Source: Aerococcus loyolae (GTDB lineage Bacteria; Bacillota; Bacilli; Lactobacillales; Aerococcaceae). Taken from it: 64,000 nucleotides of DNA. The number at the start of each line of letters is the position of its first letter. Positions within the stretch are counted from its first letter, which is position 1. Both the position numbers and the translations under genes were made by a program. A model generated the notes under the pieces. It did no database searches, had not been told where the DNA came from, and was given only the letters and a program-made list of their open reading frames with translations. The stretch lies in assembly GCF_002871915.2 (NCBI RefSeq), contig NZ_CP126958.1, positions 1,736,001 through 1,800,000 of the forward strand. Reading direction: 5' to 3'. Positions 23,741 to 34,200 of the stretch are shown here, piece by piece.

Positions 23741-24636
23741 TGATTTCGCTCCGTTCCTTTGCGCTTGTTCTGGTCGCGGTGGCTGATGTGGGTGGTGTAG
23801 TTCGTCGTGTCCATAATATGTTGACCAATCCGGCGGGCCAAGGCCACTGACCGATGTTGTCCACCCGTACAGCCAATGGCAATGGTCAAGCTAGCCTTGC
23901 CTTCTGCTTCATAGAGGGGCAGGGTGAAGTCTAAGAGGTCAATAAATTTATGATAGAAAATTTCGGTATCATCTTGGTCCATAACATAGTTATAGACCGA
24001 CTCGTCTTCCCCGGTTAAGGGACGCAATTCGTCAATATAGTGAGGGTTAGGAAGGAAGCGGACGTCCATAACGATATCCGCATCGATCGGAATCCCGTAT
24101 TTAAAGCCAAAGGACATCACTTCAATGATAAAGCCTGACGCATCCGAGACATGAAATTCCCGGTTCAAGGCCGCCCGTAATTCCTTGGGGGTGATCGAGG
24201 TAGTATCAATGGTTAGGTGGGAGAGGGCCCGGACTGGACTTAGCTCCTCACGTTCCCGTTGGATCCCCTCTAAAATCGTTCCCCCATCCTTTTGCAAGGG
24301 GTGGTTCCGGCGACTCTCCTTGTAACGAGCCACTAAGGCCGCATCACTAGTCTCTAAGTAGACCAGTTGGGAATGAATTTGAGGATTGTCATCCAAGAGT
24401 TGGAGAGCATGAACAAACTCATCGAAGAATTCCCGCGACCTTAAGTCAATCACCAAACACACCCGGTTGATGTCCTTGGACTTCTTAATCAACTCGGAAA
24501 AGGTCGGTAAGAGAGAAGGCGGTAAGTTATCCACACAAAAGTAACCCATATCTTCAAAGCTCTGTAAGGCCACCGTCTTCCCGGCTCCACTCATCCCGGT
24601 AATAATTACAATATTTAATTCATTATTTTCTGACAT
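23737..24636 (-). CDS. rapZ: RNase adapter / nucleotide-binding protein RapZ (YvcJ)
   Basis: A 299-residue P-loop protein: Walker A ITGMSGAGKTVALQ at residues 12-25, then DMGYFCVDNLPPSLLP, DLRSREFF and the C-terminal AIGCTGGQHRSVALARRI. In E. coli RapZ guides RNase E to the sRNA GlmZ; in Gram-positives YvcJ is linked to competence and its RNA role is less clear. A good AAAGGAGACATT site leads the ATG. It is the first gene of the rapZ-yvcK-whiA operon. Confidence 0.95.
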   Translation of the reverse strand: MSENNELNIVIITGMSGAGKTVALQSFEDMGYFCVDNLPPSLLPTFSELIKKSKDINRVCLVIDLRSREFFDEFVHALQLLDDNPQIHSQLVYLETSDAALVARYKESRRNHPLQKDGGTILEGIQREREELSPVRALSHLTIDTTSITPKELRAALNREFHVSDASGFIIEVMSFGFKYGIPIDADIVMDVRFLPNPHYIDELRPLTGEDESVYNYVMDQDDTEIFYHKFIDLLDFTLPLYEAEGKASLTIAIGCTGGQHRSVALARRIGQHIMDTTNYTTHISHRDQNKRKGTERNQ

Positions 24637-24770
24637 AATGTCTCCTTTGGTCTAACACCGTCATAATCCTATTCATTATAGCAAGCATCCAGATAAGCAG
24701 CAATTAAATAAATCCTAAAAATACTCAAGAGCCTTCTCTAGAAAAGATCCTAAAGACCACCCCTTAGGCA

Positions 24771-24803
24771 AAAAGAGGCTGGAAATCAATCCCAGCGCCC
24801 TTT
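24771..24803 (-). terminator. Terminator of the phosphoglucomutase gene
   Basis: On the minus strand GGGCGCTGGG, a short loop, then CCAGCCTC and TTTTT. The stem has one bulge. It lies about 40 bp past the stop. Confidence 0.55.
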
Positions 24804-24844
24804 TTAACGTATTGGCTTATCTTTTAGACCTTATCCCAGGCCCA

Positions 24845-26566
24845 CTATTTAGCCAAGGCTTGCATGACTTGGCGATATTGGTCCACTTTTTGGGCCGCTT
24901 GGTCTTCGGAATCGGCCTTCACACCGATGTAGAACTTAATTTTAGGTTCGGTGCCGCTAGGGCGCACGGCAATCCATGAGCCATCTTCAAGTTGGTACTT
25001 GAGCACGTTGGACCGGGACATGTCAAAGTGTTCCACCTGACCTTGAGCGTCCACCCGTTCCCCAGTTTGGAAGTCCTCGGTAAGAATCACCGCTTGGCCG
25101 CCAATTTCTTGGGGTTGTTCTTGGCGCAAGTTGGCCATAATACTCTCAATCTTCTTAGCTCCTGCTTGGCCTTCAAATTTCAGGGAAATGGTTTTTTCGA
25201 GGTAGTAACCATAGTCTTGGTAAAGGTCTAGGAGCCCGTCATAAACTGTCTTGCCTTGGTCCTTGTAGAAGGCCCCTACTTCCGCAAATAAGAGGGCGGC
25301 TTGGACCGCATCCTTGTCGCGGGCGAATGGCTTAATCAAGTAACCATAACTTTCTTCAAAGCCGAAGAGGAAGCTGTGTTCACCCGTTTCTTCATATTCT
25401 TGGATCTTTTCAGCGATAAACTTAAAGCCAGTCAGGGTGTTTTCAGTCGCAATATCAAAGGATTCCGCAATCTTAGCTGGGAGGTCACTCGACACGATAG
25501 ACTTCACGATCACACCGTTAGCTGGCAAGGTTCCCTCTTCTTTACGGGCAGTGAGGATATAGTGGGTCAAGAGGGCCCCAATTTGGTTCCCAGAAATAAT
25601 CTTGTAAGAACCGTCCGGCATTAAAGCCGCTGCTCCCATCCGGTCAGCATCCGGGTCAGTAGCAATCAGCAAGTCGGCATGGTTTTCCTTCCCGTAGCGG
25701 ATCGCATAAGTAAAGGCTTCGGGATATTCGGGGTTGGGTTCATCCAAAGTGGAAAAGTCCCCATTCGGTTCTTTTTGTTCTTCCACGTAGACAATGTTTT
25801 CAAAGCCAGCCTTGTCCAGGGCTTGTTCCATTAACTTTTGTCCTGTCCCTTGGAGTGGAGTATAGACAATGGTCACCTTGTCTTTCATCTTGTCAATGAT
25901 GTCGGGGTTAACGGTAACGGTTTCCAAGTTCTTCAAGTAAGCGTCATCGACTTCTTTACCAATCACTTGATAGAGTCCCTTGGCCTTGATCTCCTCCAAG
26001 TCAGCCAGAGGGATGGTTAACATATCCACATCCTTGACGTGGTTGACTAAGGCATCAGCGTCTTGTGGTGGCATTTGGCCCCCATCTTCCCCGTAAACCT
26101 TGTAACCGTTGTAGTATTCGTTATTATGGCTAGCGGTAATCATAATCCCGGTAAAGGTCCCTAAATGGCGGACGGTAAAGGAGAGTTCTGGCGTTGGGCG
26201 CACCCCATCAAAGATATAGGACTTAATCCCATGTTGACCGAGCACTCGGGCCGCATTTTGGGCGAACTCTAGGGAATGGTGGCGGCCGTCATAGGCAATG
26301 GCAACCCCACGATCAACGGCTTCTTGACCATACTCTTCCATCACGCGCGCCAAACCTTCTGTCGCTTGACGGACGGTATAAATATTCAAGCGGTTGGTCC
26401 CGGGACCCATTAAATCACGCATTCCGGCCGTTCCAAAGTTTACCTCTTTGTAGAAAGCTTCCTGGAGGGCATCTTCGTCTTTTTCTAATTCTTCTAATTC
26501 AGCACGAACTTGAGCATCTAAATCAGGAAAATTCTTCCATTGCTCATAAGCATCTTTCCAAGTCAT
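24845..26566 (-). CDS. pgcA: Alpha-phosphoglucomutase / phosphomannomutase
   Basis: A 573-residue alpha-D-phosphohexomutase. ITASHNNEYYNGYKVYGEDG holds the phosphorylated serine near residue 144. IATDPDADRMG is the metal-binding loop, GFEESYGYL the sugar-binding loop, and RPSGTEPKIKFY the phosphate-binding loop near the C-terminus. It interconverts glucose 1- and 6-phosphate and feeds GalU (36744-37619) for UDP-glucose. Length matches the PgcA-type enzymes of Firmicutes. AAGAGGAGTGATCCC precedes the ATG. It is monocistronic, with a terminator downstream. Confidence 0.93.
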   Translation of the reverse strand: MTWKDAYEQWKNFPDLDAQVRAELEELEKDEDALQEAFYKEVNFGTAGMRDLMGPGTNRLNIYTVRQATEGLARVMEEYGQEAVDRGVAIAYDGRHHSLEFAQNAARVLGQHGIKSYIFDGVRPTPELSFTVRHLGTFTGIMITASHNNEYYNGYKVYGEDGGQMPPQDADALVNHVKDVDMLTIPLADLEEIKAKGLYQVIGKEVDDAYLKNLETVTVNPDIIDKMKDKVTIVYTPLQGTGQKLMEQALDKAGFENIVYVEEQKEPNGDFSTLDEPNPEYPEAFTYAIRYGKENHADLLIATDPDADRMGAAALMPDGSYKIISGNQIGALLTHYILTARKEEGTLPANGVIVKSIVSSDLPAKIAESFDIATENTLTGFKFIAEKIQEYEETGEHSFLFGFEESYGYLIKPFARDKDAVQAALLFAEVGAFYKDQGKTVYDGLLDLYQDYGYYLEKTISLKFEGQAGAKKIESIMANLRQEQPQEIGGQAVILTEDFQTGERVDAQGQVEHFDMSRSNVLKYQLEDGSWIAVRPSGTEPKIKFYIGVKADSEDQAAQKVDQYRQVMQALAK

Positions 26567-26746
26567 GGGATCACTCCTCTTTTATTTTTCGTACTTCTAT
26601 TGTACCAAATTCTCCTTGGCTTTGCTGTCTTTTCTCCCAGAACAAGCGCTCGCATTGCCGTAAAGAAGCCAATCGTTCTTAAAAGATTGAATCAAGTAAC
26701 TTTTCTCCCTAAACCATTTTAAGCATTCCAAGAGAAATCCCCAAAT

Positions 26747-26787
26747 AAAAAAGACCCCTTAGTCTCCCTATAGAAGACCAAGAGGTC
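26747..26787 (-). terminator. Terminator of the MFS transporter gene
   Basis: Minus-strand stem GACCTCTTGGTCT (26775-26787) pairs with AGACTAAGGGGTC (26753-26765), with minor mismatches, followed by six T. It ends 19 bp past the stop. Confidence 0.8.
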
Positions 26788-26805
26788 AATGGCTTAAGTC
26801 ATTAC

Positions 26806-28047
26806 TTACATATATTTTTGTGCTTGTTTGTGGGCTGAAATCCAGAAGACTGCAATTAAGGCAGATAGGACAGCGAGGAAGATCCAGGCCGTTTGATAGG
26901 TCCCAGAAACATCTGCTAGGGTAGCTGCCAAGAGTGACCCGGAAGTCATCCCTAACATCAAGGCACTTTGGACGATACCGTAGGCCTTAGGATAATCCTT
27001 AGCGTTAAAAATCGATGAGGTCATCAATGGCGGTAGGACAGTCCCAATAGCATTCCCTAAACCAAAGAAAATGGCCATCAGGAAGACAAAGGTGTAATTG
27101 CCACTGAAGAGCATCAAGAAGTAAGCTAAGGCGCAAAGTAGCGAAGCATAAAGCGTTGCAATCCGGACGCCAAACTTATCATTAACGACACCAAGAATTA
27201 ACTTGCCTAAGATACCGACCCCAGAATAGATGGAGACCATTTGGGCCATCTTAGAAGCACCATGGAGTTGTTGGACAAAGGGAGGGAATTGCCCCAAGCC
27301 CCCGTTATTAGAGATACCGATAAAGACGGTACCGATTAATAACATGATAAAGAAAGGCTTTTTGAAGGATTCTTGGGTAGGCAACTTCACCCCAGAATGG
27401 TCCACTTCCTGGTCGTCACTTGTATCATCAGCTTCAGCTGCTCCTAAGGCATGGAGGCCTTTGTCTTCAGGATGTTCCACAAAGAGCATCATCACAATAG
27501 GAATTCCTACCACTAACATGATAATGGCGTAGACCAAGTAAGCCATCCGCCAACCCATATTACCGATTAAAGCAGTCAGTAATTGACTGAAGATAATTCC
27601 TCCTAGACCAAGTCCAGCAAAGGAAAGACTCAGGGCTGTCCCCCGGCTCTTGACAAACCAATTATTCACCAGCATGGAAACTGGAATAATCGTCGTAGCC
27701 GTATAACCAAAACCTACCCCAATAGAGAGCAAATAAAAGACATAGATATTAGGGGCAAAGGCATACAAACCGTAAGAAATGGCATAGGCAAGCACACCAA
27801 TCAGGTAGAAGCGCTTGAAGTTGCCCTTCTTAGCAAATTGTTGGGAGACAAAGGGGGAAACAAAGATTCCCATCCCTAAAACAATGGAGTTGACAATGGC
27901 AAAGGCTGAGTTGGCAATGCCAAATTCTTCAACGACGTAAGGTTGAAAGAGGTTGGCCACCGCCACCGAGGCAGGTCCCATGACTGCTAACATGATAATG
28001 GCGCCGAGAACGACCCACCAACCATAAAATAACTTATTTTCTTTCAT
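26806..28047 (-). CDS. MFS transporter, OFA (oxalate/formate antiporter-like) family
   Basis: A 413-residue, 12-helix major facilitator. The start KLFYGWWVVLGAIIMLAVMGP and the following FGIANSAFAIVNSI are typical for the OFA group of carboxylate transporters. The loop after helix 6 is acidic (AAEADDTSDDQEVDHS). OFA members move oxalate/formate, lactate or other monocarboxylates; the substrate is not evident. The open frame extends four codons upstream, but GAGGAATTCA there is the ribosome site, so ATG 28047 is used. Neighbours give no pathway clue. Confidence 0.82.
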   Translation of the reverse strand: MKENKLFYGWWVVLGAIIMLAVMGPASVAVANLFQPYVVEEFGIANSAFAIVNSIVLGMGIFVSPFVSQQFAKKGNFKRFYLIGVLAYAISYGLYAFAPNIYVFYLLSIGVGFGYTATTIIPVSMLVNNWFVKSRGTALSLSFAGLGLGGIIFSQLLTALIGNMGWRMAYLVYAIIMLVVGIPIVMMLFVEHPEDKGLHALGAAEADDTSDDQEVDHSGVKLPTQESFKKPFFIMLLIGTVFIGISNNGGLGQFPPFVQQLHGASKMAQMVSIYSGVGILGKLILGVVNDKFGVRIATLYASLLCALAYFLMLFSGNYTFVFLMAIFFGLGNAIGTVLPPLMTSSIFNAKDYPKAYGIVQSALMLGMTSGSLLAATLADVSGTYQTAWIFLAVLSALIAVFWISAHKQAQKYM

Positions 28048-28207
28048 TGAATTCCTCATTTCTATAAAACTTTACTCATTCACTATACCAGTTTTTTGGA
28101 ATTTTGTTTGGAATTTTGATCAGGAAAGCCCTTACTAGCGCTGAGACGTCCCCACTCTCTGATCCAGTCAGCTGCTCCCAGACTCGCTCATCACTCATTT
28201 TCCCCAT

Positions 28208-28242
28208 AAAAAAGAGGCCTCGACTAGATTGTCTTGGCCTCT
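28208..28242 (-). terminator. Terminator of the collagen-like surface-protein gene
   Basis: AGAGGCC (28236-28242 on minus) / GGCCTCT (28213-28219 on minus) followed by a run of T. It lies 53 bp after the stop codon of the large gene. Confidence 0.75.
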
Positions 28243-28294
28243 AAAAAGCGTTTTATGACTGATTGATTCTTTGTTATTTAAGCATGACCCTTTG

Positions 28295-31200
28295 CTATTG
28301 AACGGATTCATCCTCTTTACTGATTGTAACCAGTCCTGTTCCAGTGAGCAAGAAGGCAGCAGCTAAGAGTACTGGAAGAGCGGAATCAGCTTCTGAGCCT
28401 GTTTTTGGCAAGCTGGCTGATTGACTCTTGGCTTGAGCCACTTCTTGCTTGGCTTCATGACTAGGAAGGGCATTGACATGTTGAACACTTAATGATGCAT
28501 TTTCTTTCGTCTTGAAGGCTTTTTGATGAGTGAGTTTATAGGTCTTCACTGGCGCAAGCTTTTTGTTTTTAACTGTGGTGGTCACCACTTGGTCTGAAGG
28601 TTCAGTAGGAATCTCTTCTAAGTCTTTTTGTCCCTTTGGATGATCTGTATCTGCTGGACGAGGACCTTCTGGTGATTGAGGAACTACCGTCTCTTGAGGG
28701 CTTTCTGGGGTCTTCGCTTTGTCTTTAGACTCAGCTTTGTCCCCTTGGTCAGATGATTTTCCTTGGTCTAATTTACCAGGCTCGTCTGAGTGTTCTGCTT
28801 GCTCTGGAGTCGGTTGGTCAGAATGGCTAGGTTTTGTTGGGGCTGGACATGTTCCACAGACATTGCCCACAATTTCAATGCTGTAGTCTGTGTAGACCAC
28901 GATGAAGTCCCCATTGTCGGTAAGCTTCACATTCTTAATGCCGCGACCGTCTTTACCGTCTTTGCCATCTTTACCATCGCGACCGTCACGACCATCTTTA
29001 CCGCGGACATGTCCCGCATCAATGGTCCGACCGTCTTCCAGACTGATGATCAGGTGGCCTGCTTCATCAACCTTGGCATCTTTAATGCCTCCATTATTTG
29101 GACGTGGGATCACTTGCGTTGTGTGATTGCTGTTGATAATCACAAGATCGCCATTATTGTTGACGGTGATCTTTTCGACACCCTTCGCATCCTTACCGTC
29201 TCTACCATCACGACCGTCACGACCATCCTTGCCATCTTTACCGTCACGAACGAAGACTTGGCGGATCACTTCACCAGTTTTTGGATTCTTATAGATAATC
29301 TTGGTACCTGGTTCTTTAGGATTGTCGCTTGGTTCGGTCTCAATGATTGGGGTTTGGCCATCTTCACCATTATAGATGAATTCTCGACTCAATAGCTTCC
29401 CGTTGCGATCAGTTAAGCGAATTTCAACACCGATTTGTTTGCCATTCTTATCGAAGACCGCTTTAATATCAGGTGTTAAGCCGTCTTGGCCGTTCTTGCC
29501 ATCTTTTCCATCTTTACCATCTTTGACAAAGACTTTGCTGATAACTTGACCAGTCTTTGGATGGATAAAGCTGATGTCATGTCCTTTTTCACCTTTTTCA
29601 TTGATGGCTGGAGTGGTTTCAACCTTAGGCGTTTGTCCGTCCTTACCATCAGAGATAAAGCTTTCGCTGAGAACTGCATGGGTATCTGGGTCTCTGACGA
29701 TAATGTAAGTACCTTGTTGTCCTGCCCGGTCTTGACCAGACTTGGTTTCAACAATTGGAGCTTTACCATCTTTACCGTCCTTACCGTCTTTTCCATCTTT
29801 ACCATCTTTGACAAAGCTTTCAGAAATGACAGCGCCAGTGTCTGGATTTTTGACCAGGATTCGAGTACCACTATGTCCTTTTGCATCTTTACCTGGTTGA
29901 CTTTCAACAATTGGGGCTTTGCCATCCTTACCGTTCGTAATGGTGACTGTTTTTTGCTTACCGTTTGCTTTGGTAATTGTCACCACATGGTTGCCGTTAG
30001 CATCTGTCGATAGATCAATATCTGGGGATTTCCCATCGACACCATCTTTACCGTCTTTCAGTTCCGTCACTTCAGGTGCTCCATCAGAAACTGCACGGTC
30101 TGTACCACGGACTTGAGGCGTTACTGTGATAATGACCCCATCATTCGTAGCGTTCCGACGCGCGGAGATCTTAGGTGCTAAACCGTCTTGGCCATCCTTG
30201 ACAATGGCTCTGGCAACAGGTTCCTTAGTGGTGTCCACTTTCCCGGTTTCTGGGTTAACAGGGTAGAATTTAATTTCATTTCCATATGGCTTTCTTTCCA
30301 CCACTGGTAGGTAGGTCGTGCCATCCTTGCCATCTTTACCGTTTGCACCAGCGACGCCTTGAGCGCCACGTTCTCCTTGGGCGCCGGTGTCTCCCTTGTC
30401 ACCTTTGTCACCTTTTTCACCATTCTTCACAACGAAGGAAGTGGTGGTGTCATTTGGATTCTTGATGGTGACTGTGTGACTGCCATCTGGGTTTTCAGTG
30501 GCTGAAACTTCTGGAGACTTACCATCTTTTCCGTTGAGACCGTCTTTTCCATTCTTAACGGTCGTGCTGGAGGTTGACCCATCTGGATTAGTAATGGTGA
30601 TGGTGTAAGAACCGTCAGCGTTATCCTTAGTTGAGATGAGTGGGGATTTGCCATCCTTACCATCTTTACCGTTTACACCGGCCGCACCTTGGGCACCAGT
30701 TTCACCTTTATCGCCCTTGTCACCTTTTTGGCCGTTCTTTACGACAAATGAAGTAGTCGTTCCATTTGGATTCTTGATCGTGACTGTGTGGCTGCCATCT
30801 GGGTTTTCACTGGTTGAAACTTCTGGGGATTTACCATCGACACCATCTTTTCCGTTAGTTCCTGCGATACCTTGAGCACCGCGCTCACCTGGTAAACCTT
30901 GAGCGCCGGTGTCTCCCTTATCACCCTTGGCTCCATCTTTGACTTCTACGACTTGTGGGGTACCATCTACGATGTTGCCTTTTTCGTCACGTGTTTGAGG
31001 AGTAATAGTGAGGGTTACGCCGTCATTAGATGCGTTGCGAACGGCGGTTACTTTTGGTGTGAGGCCGTCTTTGCCGTTCGTTCCAGCAGCACCTTGATCA
31101 CCCTTATCACCTTTCTCTCCATTCTTCACAACGAAGGAAGTGGTCGTGCCATTTGGATTCTTGATCGTGACTGTGTGGCTGCCATCTGGGTTTTCAGTGG

Positions 31201-34200
31201 TTGAAACTTCTGGGGATTTTCCGTCGACACCATCTTTTCCGTTGGTTCCTGCGATACCTTGAGCACCACGCTCACCTGGTAAACCTTGAGCGCCGGTTTC
31301 ACCCTTGTCTCCTTTAGCTCCATCTTTGACTTCTACGACTTGTGGGGTACCATCGACGATGTTGCCTTTTTCGTCACGAACTTGAGGAGTGATGGTGAGG
31401 ATTACGCCGTCATTAGATGCGTTGCGAACGGCGGTTACTTTTGGTGTGAGGCCGTCTTTGCCGTTCGTTCCAGCAGCACCTTTATCGCCCTTGTCACCTT
31501 TTTGGCCGTTCTTCACGACAAATGAAGTAGTCGTTCCATTTGGATTCTTGATCGTGACTGTGTGGCTGCCATCTGGGTTTTCACTGGTTGAAACTTCTGG
31601 TGATTTGCCGTCGACACCATCTTTTCCGTTAGTTCCAGCGGCCCCTGTGTCACCCTTGTCGCCCTTGACTCCATCTTTGACTTCCACAACTTGTGGGGTG
31701 CCGTCTACGATGTTGCCTTTTTCATCACGTGTTTGAGGAGTAATGGTGAGGGTTACGCCGTCATTAGATGCGTTGCGAACGGCGGTTACTTTTGGTGTGA
31801 GGCCATCTTTACCATTAGCACCAGTTTCACCTTTGTCTCCCTTATCACCTTTGTCACCTTTCGCTCCGTTCTTCACAACGAAGGAAGTGGTGGTGCCATT
31901 CGGATTCTTGATGGTGACTGTGTGGCTACCATCTGGGTTCTCAGTGGTTGAAATTTCAGGGGATTTTCCGTCGATCCCATCTTTACCGTTAACTCCAGCG
32001 GCCCCTTGGGCACCGGTTTCTCCGCGGTCGCCTTTTTCACCTTTGGCACCCTTGGCTCCATCTTTGACTTCTACCACTTGTGGCGTGCCGTCTACGACGT
32101 TACCTTTTTCATCACGCACTTGAGGAGTGATAGTAAGGGTTACGCCATCGTTGTTAGCGTTGCGAACAGCAGTTACTTTTGGTGCAAGCCCATCTTTTCC
32201 GTTTTCACCAGTGGCTCCTTGGGCACCAGTTTCACCTTTATCGCCCTTGTCACCTTTTTCACCGTTCTTCACGACGAAGGAAGTGGTCGTGCCATTTGGA
32301 TTCTTGACGGTGACTGTGTGACTGCCATCTGGGTTTTCAGTGGTTGAAATCTCTGGCGATTTACCGTCGACTCCGTCTTTACCTTTTTCACCACGTTCAC
32401 CTTTATCACCTTGTGGGCCTTGAGCTCCGGTGTCACCTTTGTCGCCTTTTGGTCCTTGAGCGCCGGTGTCACCTTTTTCACCTTGTGGGCCTTGGGCTCC
32501 GGTGTCACCTTTTTCACCTTGTGGGCCTTGGGCTCCGGTGTCTCCCTTGTCACCTTTCAGTCCGTCCTTGATTTCCACGGTTTGTGGTTTGCCGTCAATG
32601 ATATTGCCCTTTTCATCACGAACTTGAGGAGTGATGGTGAGGGTTACGCCGTCATTGTTTGCGTTGCGAACAGCGGTTACTTTTGGTGTCAGGCCGTCTT
32701 TACCGTTTCGGATCGTGGCTGAATGCGTGGTACCGTCAACATCTTTAACTTTTACTGTATAAGTGTCATCTTTATTATCCACCCAGTCAATTTCAGGAGA
32801 CTTGCCATCTTTACCGTCTGTAATAACCGCTTGGTGACTCGTTCCATCGGGATTAGTAATCTTTATTGTATAAGATTTAGGGTCTTTAGGATCTTTCTTC
32901 ACATTCCCTATGATTTCTACCCGTGGCGTTCCACCGTCTTTACCTGGGTCTCCCTTGTCACCTTTTGATCCTTGGGCGCCGGTGTCACCTTTTTCACCCT
33001 TTTCACCTTGAGGGCCACGTTCGCCATCTGGGATGAAGGCTGTCTTGGTCTCAATGGTTTTATTACCATTTTGGTCATATTTTGGATAGGTAAAGGTCAC
33101 ATAAGTTCCCTTTTTACCATCTTTTTCACCAGGCTTGGTTTGAACATCAATTGCTAGGTCTGGAAGAGCTGGGCCTGTTCCTTCAAGAACGACTTCATCT
33201 TGACGCTCAATTAATGTTTTCGAATTCTTCTTGGTGTAGTAGTCGGTAAAGTTCTCTTCCGTTAGATTCTCATCGCCTAAGACGTCACGTGTTTGTTCAT
33301 AGATTACTCGGTTCACACCGTCGTGGCCGGTTTGTTTAACCACTCGAACGCCTTTAGGGAGCAGAGGGGTCGTCTCAACCGATGAAGTGTGCTTGTCGGT
33401 TTCCGTACGCACTTCATAATGTTTAATCTTACGGAAGGCTGTATCAACGACTTCATCTTTCGTGAGGTTTCTAATGAATTTTTCCTTCCCAACAAATTGC
33501 TTCCCTTTCTTAACAGAAGCAAAACGATTGGGTTCTTCGAATTTCACTGTATAGGCATTATAACCTGGTAAGTCTTTAAAAGTATAACGTCCCTCTAAGT
33601 CGGTTGTGGTGCTATCAAGAAGTTTTCCTGTATCAGGATTATACAGGTTCACCTTGATATTGCTGAGGGCTTTGTCTCCTGTGCTTGCCCCATCGCCATT
33701 CTTGTCATCATAGACGGTCCCAGAAATCTTATAGATATCAACAATTTGTGGAACATTTTCTTCTGCATAAGCAGATAAAACATTGAAGTGGCGTTCCTTA
33801 TCCTTATAAACAATATTTTTAGACTCTTTATCAAGACCGTTGGCAGAAGCAATAGGTTTGCCATTGCGATCAACATAGGTAATACTGATGTTGGAATTTG
33901 CGAATTCATTTAATTGATAACCTTCTGCAACCTTTAATGGCAATTGATTCTCAGGAATATTAACCGTCACTTTATCCTCAGTATTGGTAATCGGGATTTC
34001 TTGCTTTTCCCCATTTGGATAAGTAATCACTGCCTTGGCCCCTAAAGCCACTAGATTCTCTCGTTCTCCATTTAAGAAATATAAATAAAATTTCTTGCTG
34101 GCTAGGGTAAGGTTCCCATTACCTTTTTCGTTGGTCAATTGAGGGGAATCTGTAATAAAGCCACCAAACTTGCTGGCAACCGGAATTTCTTTAGTGGTCT

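Noticed and set aside
30180-33030. Periodic repeats that could suggest a CRISPR array
   Set aside because: The periodicity encodes collagen-like triplets and beta modules in one long reading frame, with no unique spacers.
28790-33571. Many open frames on the plus strand opposite the collagen-like gene (up to about 200 codons)
   Set aside because: They follow from the strong codon bias and repeats of the minus-strand gene, lack ribosome sites, and repeat in the same phase as the Gly-X-Y units. They are shadows.
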